From NCBI GenBank assembly GCA_946411385.1, contig CAMKDV010000011.1:1-64000 (forward strand): a stretch of 64,000 bases of DNA, read 5' to 3'. This document shows, piece after piece, positions 16,909 through 27,086 of the stretch. This DNA is from an uncultured Bacteroidales bacterium. GTDB lineage: Bacteria; Bacteroidota; Bacteroidia; Bacteroidales; Paludibacteraceae. The translations under genes and the position numbers were made by a program. The notes beneath the pieces were generated by a model that was not told where the DNA came from, did no database searches, and saw only the letters and a list, made by a program, of their open reading frames with translations. How positions within the stretch are numbered: position 1 is the stretch's first letter; every line of letters starts with the position of its first letter.

Positions 16909-19900
16909 ATGGTACAAGGCAAATATATAACTATTGACGGTGAGAAGTATTACGAGATTAAGAACTACGATAGGATGCAGCCGTTCTTTATCTCGATTGC
17001 GTCGGATGCCGATCTGTGGATGTACTTGTCATCCACGGGAGGATTGACGTGCGGTAGGAGAAGTCCGGACTTTGCATTGTTTCCGTACTACACGGACGAT
17101 AAGATTACACAGAACTATCCGTTCACGGGTCCTCGCACGCTCGTGCGCGTACCTATTGAAGATCGTACGCTGGTATGGGAACCGTTCAGCGTCAACAACG
17201 ATGCCATATACAACATCGAGCGCCGTATATGCAAGTCCGTGATAGGCAACACTATTCTATTTGAGGAGACCAACCACACGTGCGGCTTGCTGTTCCGCTA
17301 TATATGGCAGCCGGCAGACCGTTTCGGATGGGTGCGTAAGGCACATATAGAGAATATAGCACCGCTGGCTCAAGAGTTTGAACTGATTGACGGTTTGCAA
17401 AACATATTACCATCGGGCGTTAACCGCCAGACGCAGAATGTATATTCGACGCTGGTGGACGGCTACAAGAAGATTGAGCAGGTGGAAGGCACGAAGCTGG
17501 CGTTGTATCGGATGGAAGCCATCATGGTGGACAAAGCCGAACCGAGTGAGAGTCTCACCTGCAATACCGTCTATAGCATTGATACCGATAGTTTTGCATT
17601 GCTCACATCATCCATGCAGTTGGACGCTTTCCGTCACGGCGGTAAGATTCATGCCGAACCGGAATCGAAGGGTGTGCAAGGAGCGTATCTGCTGTACAAA
17701 GCGATGAAGATGGCGGTGGGCGAGAGCCAGGAATGGTTCTATGTGATGGATGTAGAGAAAGATGCCTGCGATGTGCGTCAGATGCTCCAAGAGATAGCCA
17801 AGCCCGACCACAAACAGCTTGTATTGGATGCATTGCGTGCCACTACGGCAAACATCCGTGCCATAGTTGCCCACAACGACGGCGTGCAGACTACCGGCGA
17901 TGAAGCCCAAGATGCCCGTCATTTTGCCAACGTGCTATTCAATACAATGCGCGGCGGTTACTATGCTGACGACTATACCATCCACACTGCTGCCTTTGCG
18001 CATCATGTGCAATTATTCAATACAGCCTTGTATGAGCAGTACAAAGCGATGCTCGAGAGTCTGCCTGAACTGATGAAGCGTGATGAACTGGAGAATAGGA
18101 TTATCGACTGCATGGATCATCAGTTGCATCGCTTGTTCCTGGAGTACCTGCCGCTGACGTTCTCGCGCAGGCATGGCGATCCTTCGCGTCCGTGGAACAG
18201 TTTCGATATCCGTGTTCGTGACAAGAACGGCAAACCGCTGATAGCTTATCAGGGCAACTGGCGTGACATCTTCCAGAACTGGGAAGCCTTGTCGGCCTCC
18301 TATCCCGACTATACGAACGCTATCATAGCCAAGTTCCTCAATGCCTCCACGGCTGACGGCTACAACCCGTACCGCATCACATCCGAAGGCATCGACTGGG
18401 AGGTGATCAATCCTGACGACCCGTGGTCGAACATAGGCTATTGGGGAGACCATCAGATTATCTATCTATGCAAGTTGCTGGAATTGAGTCGTGACCATGA
18501 TCCGCAAGCGCTGACAGATATGCTGGCTATGCGCGAGTTTGCTTTTGCGGCCGTGCCGTACAGGATAAAGAAGTACGAAGAGATTGTCAAGAATCCGAAA
18601 GATACGATATGGTTTGATCAAGAGGCTCACGAGCGTATTCTGGCGAAAGTGAAAGAGTACGGGCAAGATGCGAAGCTAATGATGGACAAGAACGATCAGC
18701 CGCTGCTGGTGACGGGTGCAGAGAAACTGTTGATCACTTTGCTTGCCAAACTCAGCAACCATATTCCCGGTGCAGGTATATGGATGAACACCTTGCGTCC
18801 GGAGTGGAACGATGCGAATAATGCGCTGGTAGGTAATGGTGCATCGATGGTGACGGTTTGCTACCTGCATCGGTTTATACAGGTACTGAAAGAGTTGTTT
18901 ACCGAGGCAGGCGATACTACTTATGCCATCCATGAGGAAGTGGTAAGACTGATCCTGGAGCAGACGATGGCAGCCAAGCCATTGGTGGAAATGAAAGACA
19001 TGGAGAAGATGTCGTCCGGACAGATATTGCGCATCTATACGGACGGTGTGGGGATTGCCGGTGAGCATTACCGCAAGGCTGCTTACGAAGGCTTTAGCGG
19101 CAAGTTGGTAGAACTGGATGCTGCAAAGATCTGTGATTTTCTGACTGCTATACAAGGATTGATCGGATGGACTATTAAGGTCAACAAGCGCGAAGACGGC
19201 TTGTACGAAGCGTATAACCTGGTGAAGTTTGTCGATGACAAGATTGATGTAACGTCGCTGTACGAGATGCTGGAAGGTCAGGTGGCAGTACTGTCGGCAC
19301 GATACCTGAATGGAGAAGAGGCTGCAGACCTGTTGGATGCGATGTTCCGCTCGGAGCTGTACCGCAAAGACCAAAACAGTTTTATGCTCTATCCGAACAG
19401 ACGGAGAAAATCGTTCCTGGAGATGGATAATATACCTGCCGAGGCAGCCGAAAGGCCTGAGGTAAAGAAGTATATCGGTTCGGTAATCAAGCAAGATATA
19501 GAAGGCGGATTGCATTTCGATGCCAAGTATCGCAATGCGAACTGTTTGCCGGAGGAGTTGAAAGACTTGTACGAGCAGGTATTTAACCACCACGCCTTTA
19601 CCGGACGTAGCGGTACGTTCTACAAGTACGAAGGTCTCGGATCGATTTATTGGCACATGGTAAGCAAGCTGCTGCTGGCTGTGGGAGAGAATATTCGCTC
19701 TGTCAGCCAAGATTGGCAGACACATGATTCCGTGCGTGAGCGCCTCGTGGCTCACTATCGCGCTATCAAGGAAGGTATAGGAGCCCATAAGTCGCCCGAC
19801 GTATATGGCTCATTCCCGTTTGATGCGTATAGCCACACGCCGGCGATGGCAGGTGTGCAGCAGCCGGGCATGACGGGACAGGTGAAAGAAGATATCCTGT

Positions 19901-20136
19901 CACGTTGGTTCGAGCTGGGTATAGAGGTGAAAGACGGTGCAATACAGATCAATCCGATGATGCTTACCCGAGAGGATTTCCGTGACGGCAAACTGAGCTT
20001 TAGTTATTGCGGTACACACTTTGTATATCATCTGGCTGATGAGAACAAAGGATTGGAGATATCTGCCGAAGTGGCTAAACATATCTTTGCCCGCGATGGC
20101 GAAGTAAGCAAGGTGGATGTTTTTTTGGCGTTGTAA
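16909..20136 (+). CDS. Large cytoplasmic glycoside phosphorylase, GH149/GH94-like (probable beta-1,3-glucan phosphorylase)
   Basis: It probably splits beta-1,3-gluco-oligosaccharides with phosphate, giving glucose 1-phosphate and saving ATP. The protein has 1075 residues from the ATG at 16909; upstream TTG codons lie in the spacer repeat. No signal peptide is present, so it is cytoplasmic. The N-terminal beta-sandwich contains SSTGGLTCGRRSPDFALFPY and a DKITQNYPFTGPRTLVR strand, followed by LIDGLQNILPSG and VDKAEPSESL, patterns I associate with GH149 and other clan GH-Q phosphorylases. The (alpha/alpha)6 part contains NWRDIFQNWEAL and WSNIGYWGDHQIIYL, where the catalytic Asp is expected. Length of about 1,100 residues fits GH149 better than GH94 (about 800). 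Position after a sugar importer supports the role. The exact family needs a profile search. Confidence 0.62.
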   Translation: MVQGKYITIDGEKYYEIKNYDRMQPFFISIASDADLWMYLSSTGGLTCGRRSPDFALFPYYTDDKITQNYPFTGPRTLVRVPIEDRTLVWEPFSVNNDAIYNIERRICKSVIGNTILFEETNHTCGLLFRYIWQPADRFGWVRKAHIENIAPLAQEFELIDGLQNILPSGVNRQTQNVYSTLVDGYKKIEQVEGTKLALYRMEAIMVDKAEPSESLTCNTVYSIDTDSFALLTSSMQLDAFRHGGKIHAEPESKGVQGAYLLYKAMKMAVGESQEWFYVMDVEKDACDVRQMLQEIAKPDHKQLVLDALRATTANIRAIVAHNDGVQTTGDEAQDARHFANVLFNTMRGGYYADDYTIHTAAFAHHVQLFNTALYEQYKAMLESLPELMKRDELENRIIDCMDHQLHRLFLEYLPLTFSRRHGDPSRPWNSFDIRVRDKNGKPLIAYQGNWRDIFQNWEALSASYPDYTNAIIAKFLNASTADGYNPYRITSEGIDWEVINPDDPWSNIGYWGDHQIIYLCKLLELSRDHDPQALTDMLAMREFAFAAVPYRIKKYEEIVKNPKDTIWFDQEAHERILAKVKEYGQDAKLMMDKNDQPLLVTGAEKLLITLLAKLSNHIPGAGIWMNTLRPEWNDANNALVGNGASMVTVCYLHRFIQVLKELFTEAGDTTYAIHEEVVRLILEQTMAAKPLVEMKDMEKMSSGQILRIYTDGVGIAGEHYRKAAYEGFSGKLVELDAAKICDFLTAIQGLIGWTIKVNKREDGLYEAYNLVKFVDDKIDVTSLYEMLEGQVAVLSARYLNGEEAADLLDAMFRSELYRKDQNSFMLYPNRRRKSFLEMDNIPAEAAERPEVKKYIGSVIKQDIEGGLHFDAKYRNANCLPEELKDLYEQVFNHHAFTGRSGTFYKYEGLGSIYWHMVSKLLLAVGENIRSVSQDWQTHDSVRERLVAHYRAIKEGIGAHKSPDVYGSFPFDAYSHTPAMAGVQQPGMTGQVKEDILSRWFELGIEVKDGAIQINPMMLTREDFRDGKLSFSYCGTHFVYHLADENKGLEISAEVAKHIFARDGEVSKVDVFLAL

Positions 20137-20177
20137 AAGAAAAGACAGTCTGTGTAATCCGTAAAATCTGCATAAAA

Positions 20178-21791
20178 ATGAAACATATCTATCTTATTCC
20201 CGCATTGTTTCTGATGATAGCAGCAGGCTGTGGGCATCGCGTAGCTACAACAGAGGTTAGGCTGACCGATGAGGCCGGAGCAAAATATGCGTTGCAAGAA
20301 CCTATTCAGTTCAAGCAGGGCATTTTGGCAGAGCCGGATGTGGTGGTCAATATCAACGACGAGCGTCAGGTGATCGAAGGTTTTGGCGCATCTATCACCG
20401 AGTCGTCCGCATTTGTGTTGGCATGTCTGTCGCCGGAAGACAGAGCGATGGTTATCCGCGAACTGTTCGGTGAGCAAGGCTCGAACTTCTCCGCCACGCG
20501 TACCGTGATCGGTTCGAGCGATTTCACGGTGCATGGTCACTATTCGTACGATGACGTGCCGGGTGACAAGTCGCTGAGTCATTTCTCGCTGGCTGTGCAT
20601 CAGGATGGCTGGAAACGTGCCGCATACCCTCAGATCAAGGATGAGGAGTTTGATATGTACCAGTTTATCTGTGAAGTGGCAGCACTCAAAGCGGAGCAGA
20701 ATGATCCTACCTGGCGTCTGGTTGGTTCGCCGTGGACAGCACCGGCTTGGATGAAAGACAACGGTTTGTTCTTCGACAAGGTACATCGCCGCGGTGGTGC
20801 ATTGCTGCCGGAATACTATGATACGTTTGCGCAGTATTTCGAGAAGTACCTGCAGGCTTATCGTGATGCAGGTGTGGAGTTCTACGGCATTACGCCGGAG
20901 AACGAGCCGATGGGCAATGACGGCAGCTGGGAGAGCATGGATTTCTCGCCGAAAGACGAGGCGACGTTCATCGGGCAATATCTTGGTCCAAGACTGGCGC
21001 AGAACTTCCCCGATGTGCGCATCTATTGCTTCGACCAGAATACGTTTGAGGCAGACAGGTATACGGCAGCGGTGTATGACAACGACTCGCTGGCGCGCAG
21101 GTACACAGCCGGCACAGCTATTCATTGGTATGGATCGACGTTCTCCTGTTTCCCCGAAGTGCTGGACAGCCTGCATGCACTCTATCCTGACAAGACGCTG
21201 TGGCATACCGAAGGATGTATTGACAACCTCGGCCGTCCGGGATGGCCCGGCGTGAGCGATTATGAAGGCTATCAGGAGAGCGGATGGTTCAATAATGACG
21301 CTTTCTGGTGGGGCAAGAATGCCACCGACTGGGCATATTCCACACCCTGGTGGCCTGAACTGCACCCCAAATATTCGCCTGTACACCGTTATGCGCAATA
21401 TATCATCGATGGTGTCAACCATTGGATGACCGGTTATATCGACTGGAACTGTGTGCTTGACTCCATCGGCGGACCGACGCATGTCAACAACTGCTGCGGT
21501 GCACAGGTGATGGTGGATTATGAGAACGGCATCATCTATTTCACGCCCTACCACTATGCATTCCGTCATTTCTCGCGTTCGATGCGCCCGGGCGATGTGG
21601 CATTAGGCGTGAGCGAGACGAAGAATGAAGATCTGCATGTATGTGCGGTGAAGAAAGCCGATGGCGCTATTGCCGTGAACATGCTGAACAAAGCCGATAA
21701 GCCCTGCTCGTTTACATTGCAGATTGCTGACTATAACGCAACGATTAACCTTCCCGCCAATTGCGTGGAAACAATTGAAATAGCCTTATGA
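20178..21791 (+). CDS. GH30 glycoside hydrolase lipoprotein (probable beta-1,6-glucanase)
   Basis: It is likely to remove or cut beta-1,6 branches of beta-glucan. The 537-residue protein has a lipoprotein signal (IAAGCGHRV, lipid Cys about 17), a GH30 TIM-barrel that starts with VIEGFGASITESSAF, the acid/base in TPENEPMGNDGSWES (Glu 243) and the nucleophile in LWHTEG (Glu 345), and the C-terminal beta-domain typical of the family (ending PANCVETIEIAL). GH30 contains glucosylceramidases, xylanases and beta-1,6-glucanases; the surrounding GH16 and GH128 genes favour the last. Its stop codon overlaps the next start (ATGA at 21788), showing translational coupling. Confidence 0.88.
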   Translation: MKHIYLIPALFLMIAAGCGHRVATTEVRLTDEAGAKYALQEPIQFKQGILAEPDVVVNINDERQVIEGFGASITESSAFVLACLSPEDRAMVIRELFGEQGSNFSATRTVIGSSDFTVHGHYSYDDVPGDKSLSHFSLAVHQDGWKRAAYPQIKDEEFDMYQFICEVAALKAEQNDPTWRLVGSPWTAPAWMKDNGLFFDKVHRRGGALLPEYYDTFAQYFEKYLQAYRDAGVEFYGITPENEPMGNDGSWESMDFSPKDEATFIGQYLGPRLAQNFPDVRIYCFDQNTFEADRYTAAVYDNDSLARRYTAGTAIHWYGSTFSCFPEVLDSLHALYPDKTLWHTEGCIDNLGRPGWPGVSDYEGYQESGWFNNDAFWWGKNATDWAYSTPWWPELHPKYSPVHRYAQYIIDGVNHWMTGYIDWNCVLDSIGGPTHVNNCCGAQVMVDYENGIIYFTPYHYAFRHFSRSMRPGDVALGVSETKNEDLHVCAVKKADGAIAVNMLNKADKPCSFTLQIADYNATINLPANCVETIEIAL

Positions 21792-22774
21792 AAAAACTGA
21801 CACTTCTTTTCGTATTGATGGTCTCGATGGCTATGGTAGCCTCCGAGCCATATTGCCATAAGCAGCTGACGGCTAATGGCAAGACCGTATATGTGACGGC
21901 CAAACATCTGTCGGACAACAACTACCGTCTGCTGATAGAGGCAGACGAGAATATGAACGGTCTTGGCGGTTCGTTTATCTATGTCAACGGCAACGAGCCG
22001 TATCAGCTGAATACAACGGAGCATTTTGTATTGGCTTCCGACAAACGATCCATCACCTGTGACATCACCTCTACCGCTGCGCCGACGCACTATACACCGC
22101 TGTATGTGCTGTTTGAGAATGGCGGAGAGGCGAACTTCGGTCAGCCGGATGCCGACTATTCGCAGACCTGCGAAGGAGGCGAGGAAGGCCAAGGCGGTGA
22201 AGGCGGAGAAGGTGGTGACAATCCCGGTGGCCAAGGCGGTGAAGGTGGAGAAGGCGGAGAAGGTGGACTGACACCGGATAAACCTGAACCCGGTGACACG
22301 CTCTCGCCGTATGATGTGAACTTCTGGACGAATATAGACTGGCTCGGCAATGGTTCGGGCGTAGAAGCCAACACAGAGATGTACAAGATCCATTGTGCCG
22401 AAGGTCAGCAGGTGGCGAACATCCAGGTGGCGCCGTGGGATGACAACAACGTAGGTATCTATACCTGGGTAGAGAGTGCCGTGACGAGTGTATCTGTGGC
22501 TGCGGGCATACAGGGAGCAGGTTTGCTGCTGCATCTGGATGCGTTTGTGAACAAGATAACCGAGGTGCAGATAGAGACTGACCAAACGACTTATTTGTGC
22601 TTTGTGTACTACAAGAACGGTGTGGACAACACTGAACCGTCTAACCCCTCTGATACAGAGGATGCTATACGTGATGCATCGTTCATGAAGCAAGCGGTGA
22701 AGTTTATGCGTGACGGTCGATTGGTCATTATGTGTAATGGCGAGATGTATGATGCAATGGGCGTGCGGATGTGA
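21788..22774 (+). CDS. Secreted two-module protein with Gly-Glu-rich linker and C-terminal sorting-like motif
   Basis: A 328-residue secreted protein of unknown function. A signal peptide (MKKLTLLFVLMVSMAMVAS) is followed by a beta-rich module (about 20-118, QLTANGKTVYVTAKHLSDNN) that also occurs in the 1406-residue protein downstream. A linker of about 40 residues made of GGEGGEGG-like repeats follows. A second module (NIDWLGNGSGVEANTEMYKI) recurs in the repeat protein at 41320 (DNLEWLGDGAGGGKYSNMFK). The C-terminus, KFMRDGRLVIMCNGEMYDAMG, matches the tail shared by five proteins here. It is coupled to the GH30 gene by an ATGA overlap, so it belongs to the glucan operon; a binding role is plausible but not shown. 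Confidence 0.7.
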   Translation: MKKLTLLFVLMVSMAMVASEPYCHKQLTANGKTVYVTAKHLSDNNYRLLIEADENMNGLGGSFIYVNGNEPYQLNTTEHFVLASDKRSITCDITSTAAPTHYTPLYVLFENGGEANFGQPDADYSQTCEGGEEGQGGEGGEGGDNPGGQGGEGGEGGEGGLTPDKPEPGDTLSPYDVNFWTNIDWLGNGSGVEANTEMYKIHCAEGQQVANIQVAPWDDNNVGIYTWVESAVTSVSVAAGIQGAGLLLHLDAFVNKITEVQIETDQTTYLCFVYYKNGVDNTEPSNPSDTEDAIRDASFMKQAVKFMRDGRLVIMCNGEMYDAMGVRM

Positions 22775-22814
22775 TGAAGACATAGTTAGACAAATACAAA
22801 ACAATACATATATC

Positions 22815-25800
22815 ATGAAAAAGATTTTAACAATTGTTGCGCTATTATGCGCAAGTGTGATGGGGTGGGCGACTGTGTATGAAAACACGGCTTTAACTTT
22901 GGATGCCGGTGAGACTAATGGGCAAACTCTAACTTTGTCCATTTGTAAAAGTGGAGCTAATACAACGCAAATTGTAGCAAGGTCAACCACATCAGTATTT
23001 ACAGGAGTTTATGAGTGTATCTGGCAACAATATGGTGGAGGTTCTAATCCTACCATTGGCGACTACACCGTAACAGATCATGAGATTACTTTTACTACAA
23101 CTTGGGAAACTTATCCTACATCCGCAACTCAATTGCGTTTTGTTGCACGAAGGAACAATTCTGGAGGAGGTTCTGATATCTTTGGTGGAACAGCCACGAG
23201 TGCAGAAATAACGGGAGAGTGTATCGAAGCTGGTTCTTGTTTAGACGAAACAAATCCTGAAATTTCAGCTGTATCTGTGGGGGGAATAACTTATAATTCC
23301 GCTGTTTTGACGATATCAGCATCAGACAACATTGCAGTAACTCGTTATGTTGTAAAGAATGGTGATATACAAATTGCACAAGGTACAAGTGCCGAGATTA
23401 CACTTACCGGTTTGACTTCAGGAACAACTTATGATAATATAAAAGTGTTCGCATATGATGCATGCAACAATGAGTCTCCTGCTTTCGCTGTTTCGTCGTT
23501 TACAACGTTGGCGCGCCCGAGTGAATGTTTTGGAACGAAAGGTCATTTCGGCAATCCGTCAGTAAAACATGTATTTTATCAGATAGATTATACGGATAGC
23601 AAAGCGGTAATAACTTTACGCAGCCTGACGGGCTATGACTTGGATTTCGCAGAAGTGCATATTTCTGGTGTTGGCAATTATGCGATGACTGCAGATGGTA
23701 ATGGTGGTTATACGCACACAATCAACAATCCGACAGTAAATAGTGAGTGGTTCTTACGTTTCCTCTATAGTGATACCAATATGGGTGGAAATGAGATGAC
23801 TTCTCAAGATGTAAGTAGTTCGGATGCAAATATAATATATTATAAGGTAGGCGAATGCACTTATTCTGTTTTGGATGATACTAATTATGCTTTATCATCC
23901 AATGGAGCAAGTGCTGTGGGAACTGAGGCTGAAAACAATAGTCCTTCTTTTGCAATTGATGGCGACAACAGCACGCGTTGGAGTTCTGAATGGGATGTGG
24001 ATCCCCAAGATTTTGTGCTTGATTTGGGGCAAAGAAGATCGTTTAATACTATTCAGTTCGTTTGGTACACGACATATTCCAAACAATTTGATTTGCTCAT
24101 TTCTGACGATGCAAATAATTGGGTAACAATCAAGTCGGTTAATCGCACATTAGAAAATGCAGATTATCATGAGGAAACGTTTAGCTTAGGATTCGCATAC
24201 GTTGCCCGATATATCAAATTTCATGGAATAGTACGTGGTGGTGGCTATGGCCATTCTTTCAGAGAGATTCGTGTAATTAATGCTACCGAACCAGTTCTAA
24301 CAACTTACACGGCATCCATTCCTACATCTTTATGCGTTGTAGGTAGTAATTATCAGGTGTCAGTTGTTGCGAAAGATCAAGTAGGCAATGATTATGCTGT
24401 AGAAACCACATATTCCGTTTCACCTGTTGGCGCAGGAACAATTACATCAGCGGGCGTGTATACTCCTGTGCAGCTAGGTGCTGCTACCATTACGGCAGAA
24501 GGCGGTGGTAAATCGTCATCTGTAACAGTTCGTAACGAAGTGAGCGAAGACTTGGCTCTGAATAAGCCGGCGACAGCAGGACATAATAATGAAAATGCAT
24601 ATCAATCAAATAACGGCAATTTAGGTCAACGTTGGGGATCTAATGGCGCAACACACTATGCAGCTGATCCTATCAACTTTGGTGACTGGTGGTATGTGGA
24701 TCTTGGTGCCAAATACGATATTTCAGAGATAGCAATCAAATGGGAGACTGCTCGTCCGAACGATTATGATATACGTGTTTCGGACGATGCCTCAACATGG
24801 ACAACTATTGGGACGTTTGATAGCTATCCTTCCAATACACAATATGAATATTACAATAGTCTGAGTGCCATTCCAGGACGTTATGTTGGCGTTTGGGCAA
24901 GACAAGGTCACGAAAATCTTGCATATGGAATTTCTATGTGGGACTTCAAAGTTTTCGGAACAGAGAACTTGTCTGCCAATAAAGCAGTCTCTGCCACAGC
25001 ATCTCCTGTAGCAGGAGGCTCTGTGACAGTTCAAGCTGCAGGCATAGATGTAACTGAAGTGGAAAACGGAACAGAAGTAACTTTTACAGCCACACCTAAT
25101 GAAGGTTATGATTTTGTTAACTGGACAAACGGTGGAGTAGAGGTTTCCACATCTACGACGTATGTTGCAGAGATTACATCAACTACGGGGCTTGTGGCAA
25201 ACTTTGAAGTACAACGGACAGCGTATTGCAGCATACCGCTGGCTGATACGCAAGGAAGAACGGTTTATCTGACAATCTCCAAGACAGAGAACGAAAATGA
25301 GTATAAAATATTGTTAGAAGGTTCTGCTGAAAATAAACTTCGAGGCGAGAATGTGTATGTCGGAACAGGATTGACGCTCCGCAACGTAAATGGCGAATCA
25401 ACCTATTCATTTGGCAGTGCCTCTGGAGAATGGCATGTGTCGGCTGAAGGCTTCGGTTCTGCATATATTACCTTTACCGCGACAGACTTCCGCGCAATAT
25501 CATTTGCGAACAAAGGAGTTGATTTGTTCCGAGATAATTCAGCTGGCGGTAGTGATTTGTCATCCTTCAATGCCTTCCCGGATGCTAATCTTATCAAGTG
25601 GGACGCAACATGTACGGATGATGAGGCACCTATATTGGCGGCTCCGGCAGCAACACCGTTGAGCGGAACATCTGTGCGCTTGGCATTATCGGCTACGGAC
25701 AATATGGCGGCCCTACTGACTTATTCCATCAACTACAAGCCTGCAGGTAATGCCGGGGCAGGTGCTGATATTGAAGTAATGGGTGCAGCTGGAGAAACAA

Positions 25801-27035
25801 TGTACAAGAATATCAAAGGTCTATCTGCCGGTATACATTACCAATTCTCCGTAACCGTTTCGGATGGCACGAATACATCGGACGCGCTAATATGCTATGC
25901 TACGCCATCCATGCCTTTAGCTCCGGTGCCTAGTCACAATGCCGGGTTGGTTCGTTCGGTGTATTCCGACAACTATGAGTCGGCTTTGGCACATGACTTT
26001 ATCAAGAATAATTGGTCATGGATTACATATTCAGAACAAGTTATTGGTGGAGACCATTTGTTGGTTTATACGTCTGATCCGTCAGTGCAAACACAGATGC
26101 CGGATGTAGCTTGGGGGGATAATAACGATGGTGAAAATGCCATAATTGCGAAAGATGCGTTCAATGCCGGAGGCGATAACAAAGGTTTGGATGTTCGTCA
26201 GATGGATTATATTCACTTCGATATGTGGTCGGCTATTGCCACTATTTATCCAGAGTTATATCTTAACGATGTAAACCTGACAGGTTTCCAATTGAATGGT
26301 TCCGGTTGGCAGTCGTTTGATCTTCCGTTGGCATCTTTGACTGCAGAACAAAAAATGAATATTCGGTGGATTAAGTTCATCGCACTTCGCACTCCAAACC
26401 CAGAAGAAATAGCTATCGATAACGTCTACTTCTGGTCGAATGGCGTGCAGTCGAATGTGGATAGTTGGGCAACGTTTGCCTCGAGTGATGATGTGAAAGT
26501 GCCGGATGATGTAACGGTATATAGTGCTGTCTATTCGAAGAACGGCAATGAGGAAGTACTGACGCTGACTGATGCAGGCAAGGTAATTCCAGCCGGAACA
26601 GGTGTTCTGCTGAAAGGCGAGAACAATAATACAGCTTATGCGTTCGCTGTCGCTACTTCTGATGATCTTGCAACAGTAGGCGACAAGTTCGACGATAACT
26701 GTTTGGTAGGTTGCACAGTGCGGACGGATGTGTCGGCAGAGCGTGAGGAGAATGACATATTCTGCTTGCGTCGTTCAGAATTGTTTGAGCAGACGGCGTT
26801 CTTCCTCTACGAAGGGCAATATATACCCGCCGGTAAAGCGTATCTGAAACTACCGAAGAATGTAGAAGGTCCATCGGGTGCTTCGCGTCGCGTTAGCTTT
26901 GTGTTTGATACCGTTACAACAGTTGACGAACTAAATGCTGATGCTGCTAAAGTGACGAAATTCATTGAGAACGGACAACTATTCATCCGCCGTGGTGATG
27001 CTGTGTACACAGTGCAAGGCACACGTGTGAAATAA
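22815..27035 (+). CDS. Large modular secreted protein with two F5/8 type C (CBM32-like) domains
   Basis: A 1406-residue secreted protein, probably a surface glycan-binding adhesin; no catalytic domain is seen. The start at 22815 gives a good signal peptide (MKKILTIVALLCASVMGWA); an in-frame ATG at 22710 lies inside the previous gene. Order: a beta-rich N-terminal module, an Fn3-like domain (about 150-240), a discoidin/F5-8C domain (about 350-490, SFAIDGDNSTRWSSEW), a Big_2-like domain, a second discoidin domain (about 575-720), an InlB-type B-repeat (GYDFVNWTNGG), the module shared with the preceding protein, another Fn3-like region, a jelly-roll module with many Trp, and a tail ending KFIENGQLFIRRGDAVYTVQG. 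The coding sequence from about 22.9 to 26.4 kb is richer in A and T than its neighbours, suggesting a separate origin. Confidence 0.78.
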   Translation: MKKILTIVALLCASVMGWATVYENTALTLDAGETNGQTLTLSICKSGANTTQIVARSTTSVFTGVYECIWQQYGGGSNPTIGDYTVTDHEITFTTTWETYPTSATQLRFVARRNNSGGGSDIFGGTATSAEITGECIEAGSCLDETNPEISAVSVGGITYNSAVLTISASDNIAVTRYVVKNGDIQIAQGTSAEITLTGLTSGTTYDNIKVFAYDACNNESPAFAVSSFTTLARPSECFGTKGHFGNPSVKHVFYQIDYTDSKAVITLRSLTGYDLDFAEVHISGVGNYAMTADGNGGYTHTINNPTVNSEWFLRFLYSDTNMGGNEMTSQDVSSSDANIIYYKVGECTYSVLDDTNYALSSNGASAVGTEAENNSPSFAIDGDNSTRWSSEWDVDPQDFVLDLGQRRSFNTIQFVWYTTYSKQFDLLISDDANNWVTIKSVNRTLENADYHEETFSLGFAYVARYIKFHGIVRGGGYGHSFREIRVINATEPVLTTYTASIPTSLCVVGSNYQVSVVAKDQVGNDYAVETTYSVSPVGAGTITSAGVYTPVQLGAATITAEGGGKSSSVTVRNEVSEDLALNKPATAGHNNENAYQSNNGNLGQRWGSNGATHYAADPINFGDWWYVDLGAKYDISEIAIKWETARPNDYDIRVSDDASTWTTIGTFDSYPSNTQYEYYNSLSAIPGRYVGVWARQGHENLAYGISMWDFKVFGTENLSANKAVSATASPVAGGSVTVQAAGIDVTEVENGTEVTFTATPNEGYDFVNWTNGGVEVSTSTTYVAEITSTTGLVANFEVQRTAYCSIPLADTQGRTVYLTISKTENENEYKILLEGSAENKLRGENVYVGTGLTLRNVNGESTYSFGSASGEWHVSAEGFGSAYITFTATDFRAISFANKGVDLFRDNSAGGSDLSSFNAFPDANLIKWDATCTDDEAPILAAPAATPLSGTSVRLALSATDNMAALLTYSINYKPAGNAGAGADIEVMGAAGETMYKNIKGLSAGIHYQFSVTVSDGTNTSDALICYATPSMPLAPVPSHNAGLVRSVYSDNYESALAHDFIKNNWSWITYSEQVIGGDHLLVYTSDPSVQTQMPDVAWGDNNDGENAIIAKDAFNAGGDNKGLDVRQMDYIHFDMWSAIATIYPELYLNDVNLTGFQLNGSGWQSFDLPLASLTAEQKMNIRWIKFIALRTPNPEEIAIDNVYFWSNGVQSNVDSWATFASSDDVKVPDDVTVYSAVYSKNGNEEVLTLTDAGKVIPAGTGVLLKGENNNTAYAFAVATSDDLATVGDKFDDNCLVGCTVRTDVSAEREENDIFCLRRSELFEQTAFFLYEGQYIPAGKAYLKLPKNVEGPSGASRRVSFVFDTVTTVDELNADAAKVTKFIENGQLFIRRGDAVYTVQGTRVK

Positions 27036-27086
27036 ATAAAACTAAACAGCGAGAAACAAAATGTTAAACTTGTAAAAACGACGATT

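Noticed and set aside
22710..22814. ATG at 22710 as start of the 1406-residue protein
   Set aside because: It lies inside the previous gene and lacks a signal peptide; the ATG at 22815 gives a standard one after an A-rich leader.
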